64,000 nucleotides of DNA from Paragonimus westermani (taxonomy: Eukaryota; Platyhelminthes; Trematoda; Plagiorchiida; Troglotrematidae). Each line of letters begins with the position of its first letter. The first letter of the stretch is position 1. Both the position numbers and the translations under genes were made by a program. The notes under the pieces are model-generated. The model was not told the origin of the DNA. It was given only the letters and a program-made list of their open reading frames with translations, and made no database searches. Positions 60,501 to 64,000 of the stretch are shown here, piece after piece. Where the stretch lies: contig QNGE01000945.1 in assembly GCA_008508345.1 (NCBI GenBank), positions 1 to 64,000 on the forward strand, read 5' to 3'.

Positions 60501-62807
60501 TTTGTGAGCACGGAAGACGTTGACGTAATCCGTCGTCTTGCCACAGAATTGATTGCACTACTAACACGCGAAAGGTCAACATTATGTGTTTGATTCGTCC
60601 AGTTGTTATTGGTTAGTGCGGTTTGTAGAAAATTAGTTGGTTTTACGTTGACGACTGATGAGATTAGATCGAAATTTTAACACTTCGCAACATACACCGA
60701 ATGGATAGAAGAAACCCAGTGTTCCAACCTTTTTCAGTGATTTATAAAACTGGAAACAGAAAAGCTTGCTGAAAGAATTCCCTCAACCTTTGAGTACATG
60801 GTAGTTTTCACCATGTCCTTCGAACGGTGAAACTTGATGTCTCTTTTGTAAGCATATTCTGACTGCTCTCCAGTAAAAAGGCTTGTTACTTGCTATTTGT
60901 GACAGGCCTTACGGGATTCTGGTCGACTATGGGCGTAATCGTGATCAACGTGCTTTGATTTTCAAAAAAACGGCAAGAACTGTGACCCAGGTTTGTAAGC
61001 AGGAGAACGGTTTTCAGGAATTTGCGCCCGGACTCAATGGAACGGTAACTGCATAATCACAGTTATTGTTCCAGCCCTGCTAGTCTATGGTCTGTTCTGA
61101 ATTTTATCTAGCCATCAGTTCGATCTGTTTGTAAATCCACAACGTTCCAGTCATGCAATGCACGTAACTGTGAATGCAGTGAATCGATAGTGCAAACTGA
61201 TGGCTAACTTGTACTAAATTTATAGGTTATTATACGTGAATTAGCGGACCAACGTTTATACCCATTAGGATAATTGCTTTCACATTGTCGCTTTCATAAG
61301 TGCCACAACGTCGCTGGGAGCGCAGATATAGTGATTTGCATAATGTAGAGCGGCCCAGTTAAGGCATGAATCCTTTTTCTATGTCATGCACAAATGGAAC
61401 ATTGCCTGCACTTTGAACATATTTTCTGCCAGCCCCTTAATAACAGAACACTGAACTTGGGTTTAGCTCATTAACATACATGCACAGCCGACCGGTTTTC
61501 TCAAGAGTTAATGGTATTGACTACCACTCGAGTGAACACGCGTTGAGCGCAACAGAGTTGAAGGATCACTGGTATTCGTTTGTGTTCAATGTTCAACATG
61601 TGTAGTCATTTTGAACTTGCCAGGCAGTTGCTGCGTTTCCTCTTGGAGGAGATTTGGCAACAGCAGTTCAAGTCTAGGTCGTGGCAAAGATACACACCAC
61701 TGACTAGTCTTAACAAATCGGGATTGGAGTCTGATTTGAATTTTTTGAAGAAACCGGTGACAAAATCTGCTCGAATCCGAAGGGCGAGACCAAATATGTG
61801 TGATGTCCAACTTACATCAACTAAATCCATGGCTGTTTAGTGGAAACCATCACACCGATCGGAAAGTTATGTGAATTCTGTGAAAGAGAAGTGCAGAGTG
61901 TGTGCTTATCGAATAGGATCATCAGTACAGTAGTGGTGTAGACTCTGGGATTGATCGAGTGCTTTAACTGTTCGTGCGAACCACTTGAGCTAAGCATTTG
62001 CATCTGGCGGTTCGGTCGTGCCTATTGTGAGTTAGTGAATCCGCGATCAACTTGAGCGTTAAATCACGACTGTGATTTGAACAGGCAATACTGATGAGTT
62101 TTTACAGCAGTGAAACTTAAATCATTTTCTTTTCGAAAAAGGCTGGATGAAAAGTGTATCTGAATTTAGAAACTGATTTGAAGACTGATTTTTGCAGTAC
62201 TGGTATAACTCCATAAATGTGAATGCATTTGCCAGATATGCCAACTACTATAAATTACAGCCTCAACACATACATGAGCCTCGAGTTCAAGTTAACTAAC
62301 GTGAGTTATTGGAGGTCCCTTATTCTAGGTAGTACAGTGCGAAAACACTGACCCCATTTAAAACGCTAAACTCATTTTGTTAATCCACATTTTTGCACCT
62401 AATTCAACGCAACCCAAACATTGACAGATGAGATGATAATTTCGCAAACTTCTTTGACTGGACATCAATATTTCGTGGCATTTTTTATATATACAAAATA
62501 AGTATCAGGTAAACTAAGTATGTAGTGTAAGCCATCGAAAGATATAGTTACTCACGTGATAAGTCAATGTACTCCAAATTGGACGCATTTTGAATAAGTC
62601 GGCATAGTAACTGTGGATCATATGCACCTAGTCCAGTGTTTGATAATTTCTGTGTGAGTGAGGTGTCCGTTAGGATATCAACGCAGTTGATTAACTCACC
62701 AATTGTTTTAAATGCTCCAGCTTTTGTACGTTTTGAGCAAGGTTATGTAGTGTGGACTCGGTAATCGGGTTCCCCGAGAGATTCACACACACACAGCCAG
62801 GAAAGTG
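45453..62807 (-). CDS. Leucine-rich-repeat protein resembling LRRC74 (C-terminal part, 6 exons)
   Basis: A ribonuclease-inhibitor-type LRR protein; such proteins are usually intracellular interaction scaffolds and no enzymatic role is implied. Exons in order: 62807-62700, 62649-62556, 57363-57232, 53295-53210, 45891-45598, 45563-45453. Junction phases agree throughout (0,1,1,0,0) and give 275 codons including the stop. Repeats continue across introns: VNLSGNPI, LKLSNTGL, IDLSHNTI, IQLHHNLL, LKILNCSWNQF, LRLAWNGLADLGALAIGNAL, LSLEANRIG, LYLGHNPI and LEITTNKF, spaced about 28 residues apart. SWN- and GALA(I/L)G-type repeats are characteristic of LRRC74-like proteins. The C-terminus (LKDLRKRRPKFKFAYEY) resembles the capping tail. 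The 5' end is missing: no start codon was identified. Confidence 0.85.
45598..45891 (-). CDS. LRR gene exon (three to four repeats)
   Basis: 98 codons in phase 0 on both sides, acceptor TTACAACAG and donor ACG|GTAACG. Repeats: LEELRLAWNGLADLGALAI, LKLLSLEANRIGTLG, LVELYLGHNPIPEQTA, then LIVLEIT. Confidence 0.9.
45892..47550. other. LRR gene intron, 3' part
   Basis: AT-rich intron sequence with no gene recognised. A hydrophobic open frame at 46683-47054 (+) has no recognised motif and is probably chance. Confidence 0.5.
47551..50610 (+). mobile_element. Ty3/gypsy relic resembling CsRn1, antisense in LRR intron
   Basis: A heavily decayed pol region in shifting frames. RNase H: ELNITVGAVLHQLID (48660-48705), VSRGLLPK and STFGRDL in a second frame (48730-48780), then HKPLAYAF (48860-48890). 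Linker: LRDASTGYP at about 49150-49175 (CsRn1-type elements have a CD-x-STG-x-PRP block here). Integrase: TLTKVGRYTK, then IQDFRFKSVARALDESLVASH (49830-49930), and ATNGKVECFHRYLNAAFTAV (50035-50095) containing the catalytic Glu region. LLDN-x-RA and ELVYG-like remains follow (50130-50240). 47551-47985 may be protease, weakly. No LTRs, primer site or intact frames were found. Confidence 0.78.
50611..53209. other. LRR gene intron, 5' part
   Basis: No gene recognised. Short open frames on both strands without motifs. The segment at 52620-52740 (+) reads EEYKYLGMCTNW, faintly like a LINE polymerase block, but nothing around it supports that. Confidence 0.4.
53210..53295 (-). CDS. LRR gene exon (one repeat)
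   Basis: 86 nt, entering in phase 1 after TTCCCAG and leaving in phase 0 at AAG|GTGGGT. Encodes SVTSLKILNCSWNQF plus REDAVASLVSGMK, a single canonical repeat. Confidence 0.88.
53296..57231. other. LRR gene intron, no other gene recognised
   Basis: 3.9-kb intron (GTGAGT donor at its right edge). Contains only unconvincing open frames. Confidence 0.6.
57232..57363 (-). CDS. LRR gene exon
   Basis: 132 nt, phase 1 on both sides, acceptor ACCCGCAG, donor CTAG|GTGAGT. Encodes NTIKDSAADSVLDCLQQL, then IKNIQLHHNLLGTSAAEG and IRKLL. Confidence 0.88.
57364..58990. other. LRR gene intron, right-central part
   Basis: AT-rich with no gene recognised. Confidence 0.5.
58991..59212 (+). repeat. Inverted repeat, left arm
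   Basis: Reverse complement of 60480-60699 over about 220 bp, with identical runs up to about 40 bp (around CGTCAACGTAAAACCAAC and following bases). Outer and inner flanks diverge sharply. Confidence 0.9.
59213..60479. other. Spacer between inverted arms
   Basis: 1.27 kb inside the LRR intron. It contains a 115-codon open frame (59483-59830, +) with hydrophobic and Cys-containing segments but no recognised family. No transposase motif was seen. Confidence 0.5.
60480..60699 (-). repeat. Inverted repeat, right arm
   Basis: Inverted partner of 58991-59212. Differences are scattered substitutions, so the arms are two diverged copies rather than a recent hairpin duplication. Confidence 0.9.
60700..62555. 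other. LRR gene intron, 5' end
   Basis: No gene or repeat recognised. Donor GTGAGT is at its right edge (62555). Confidence 0.5.
62556..62649 (-). CDS. LRR gene exon
   Basis: 94 nt, phase 0 in and 1 out, acceptor CACACAG, donor TCAC|GTGAGT. Encodes KLSNTGLGAYDPQLL, CRLIQNASNLEYIDLS. Confidence 0.88.
62700..62807 (-). CDS. LRR gene, first recognisable exon
   Basis: 108 nt, phase 0 on both sides. Acceptor TTTTCAAG, donor TTG|GTGAGT, then a 50-bp intron. Encodes CVCVNLSGNPITESTLHNL and VQKLEHLKQL. Earlier exons are not identified: an LRR-like segment on the - strand at about 62962-62884 (NNIIDINNHG) does not join in a compatible phase. Confidence 0.82.
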
Positions 62808-64000
62808 CTTGAAAACAAAGAGAACCGATTAGCAAGCGTTAACCTACTATGACCGAGTGGAAGGAACAAAAATTTGAGACTGAGTATACCGTGGTTGTTA
62901 ATATCAATAATATTGTTGCCACTACGAATAATGGTAGTACTCATCCGGTTTGGACTCTAGTGATTTGAAGCAACGCCTTCTGTGAAGCGCATGGGTATCA
63001 CACGTTTCTCTGTTAGCAATAATCTCTTCTTGGCCCCGTTACTTGACACTGGAAGGGCACGAACACAGTAGTCAAAATTCAATTCGTCAGTAGGAGTTGA
63101 TAAGTGAGTGTCGAAATGAAGCCTGGTCTCTTCTTAGGGAATTCACTTGAAGATTCTGTCAATTTTACATCACCAGCTTTTACCTCTCTCAAGCATTTCT
63201 ACACTTCCTGAGTTTAAAGTGTCGTTACCTAACCGTTTTCTATCGTTTCTCTCAATGGTTCGAGTATGGCTGAAAATTACAGTTTTTACAGTTGATACTT
63301 TGTAATCAAATTTGTAGCAGTACTTATCAGTAGTAAAATTTTAAAGGTTATCAATCACGTTAGTGAATGTTAGAATGAAACGTTTAGGAAATTCAGTCAT
63401 CAGAACAACAGTGGATTTCGTATGAGACGATGGAATAGGCGACAAACTGCGTTAAAACACAAAGTTTGTGGACTCTCGATGTGGTTTAGTAGATCAGCTG
63501 ACAGAACAAGTGTAACTTTTAGACATGTGGTTTATCTAGCTGTTTTGTGTCCATTGGAGAACTCGGCTGTTCGAAACTGGATCTTATTTAGACATCCACC
63601 CAAATGCAGGGTCATTTACACATGTACAGAGACAAACAGTGTGGTTCACACGTCTGATGTGTTCTTGAGAACCTGTTCACATCTGCTTTCGCAATCACCG
63701 TCGTCTGGTCTGTTTAACTCACGCGTATGTTACGGAAATGTTTTTTTGGCCATTTTCTCATTACTTCATTCAGTTTTCTCAAGTGGACTTCAGAAACAGG
63801 CAGTCTGGATTTTCGTGAAGCAAACGGACATATTTGGGCCTAGCACATTCAGTAGTATAACGTTTGTAACCAGATCTCTCTTCCTTTCAAATTAGCTGTC
63901 ATCGATATAAAAAGGCCAGATTAAGCTTGCAACTGCTCACAGGCAAAAGTCTACGGGAGACGGGAACACTATAGGTGCATGTTGTGAGGAGCACAGAGAT
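62808..64000. other. Right end; upstream LRR exons not resolved
   Basis: Should contain intron or further 5' exons of the LRR gene. A 157-codon + strand open frame at 63422-63895 has no motif I recognise and is not called as a gene. Confidence 0.35.

Noticed and set aside
62884..62962. Additional upstream LRR exon reading NNIIDINNHG
   Set aside because: Looks repeat-like, but its only reasonable donor leaves phase 1, incompatible with the phase 0 entry of exon 62807-62700.
63422..63895. 157-codon open frame on the + strand
   Set aside because: No recognisable domain and no splice context; it lies opposite the likely 5' part of the LRR gene. Length alone is not convincing in AT-rich intron sequence.
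1..64000. CRISPR arrays, bacterial operons or prophage
   Set aside because: Spliced genes, LINEs, SINEs and gypsy elements show a eukaryotic nuclear genome; no regular spacer repeats were seen.

Overview
This is a eukaryotic nuclear window, most likely from a parasitic flatworm (trematode or diphyllobothriid-type tapeworm). The evidence is: very short introns of 34-53 bp beside multi-kilobase ones; an RTE LINE resembling schistosome SR2; a Ty3/gypsy relic resembling Clonorchis CsRn1; CR1-like LINE relics; and a tRNA-derived SINE. I cannot name the species.

Two host genes can be reconstructed exon by exon with consistent splice phases. On the + strand, 16067-33329 encodes transcription elongation factor TFIIS (TCEA family). 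Six exons give exactly 300 residues, with the N-terminal (LW) domain, central domain and zinc ribbon complete, and a short last exon is proposed. On the - strand, 62807-45453 encodes the C-terminal part of a leucine-rich-repeat protein of the ribonuclease-inhibitor type, resembling LRRC74. Six phase-compatible exons are followed 50 bp later by a polyadenylation signal. The two genes converge.

The rest is transposon-rich. From 0.1 to 15.5 kb lie CR1-like LINE relics on both strands. TFIIS intron 2 (10.5 kb) holds a CR1 relic (16.97-18.1 kb) and a decayed RTE LINE (20.7-24.1 kb), itself interrupted by a tRNA-SINE with a perfect 15-bp target-site duplication. TFIIS intron 5 starts with a GC donor and holds a second SINE with a (TA)n tract, a piece of the RTE 3' UTR, and a perfect 87-bp tandem copy around a single N, probably an assembly seam. 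Between the two genes, 36552-40898 is a structurally complete Ty3/gypsy element on the - strand with both LTRs, polypurine tract and a primer-binding site fitting tRNA-His. It is disabled by three TGA stops and two frameshifts, and its LTRs are mosaic. A CsRn1-like gypsy relic lies antisense inside an intron of the LRR gene. An inverted pair of about 220-bp repeats lies at 59.0/60.5 kb, and an unclassified dispersed repeat occurs at 5.1 and 41.7 kb.

Similarities and the species guess come from reading the sequence and recalled family features, not from database searches.
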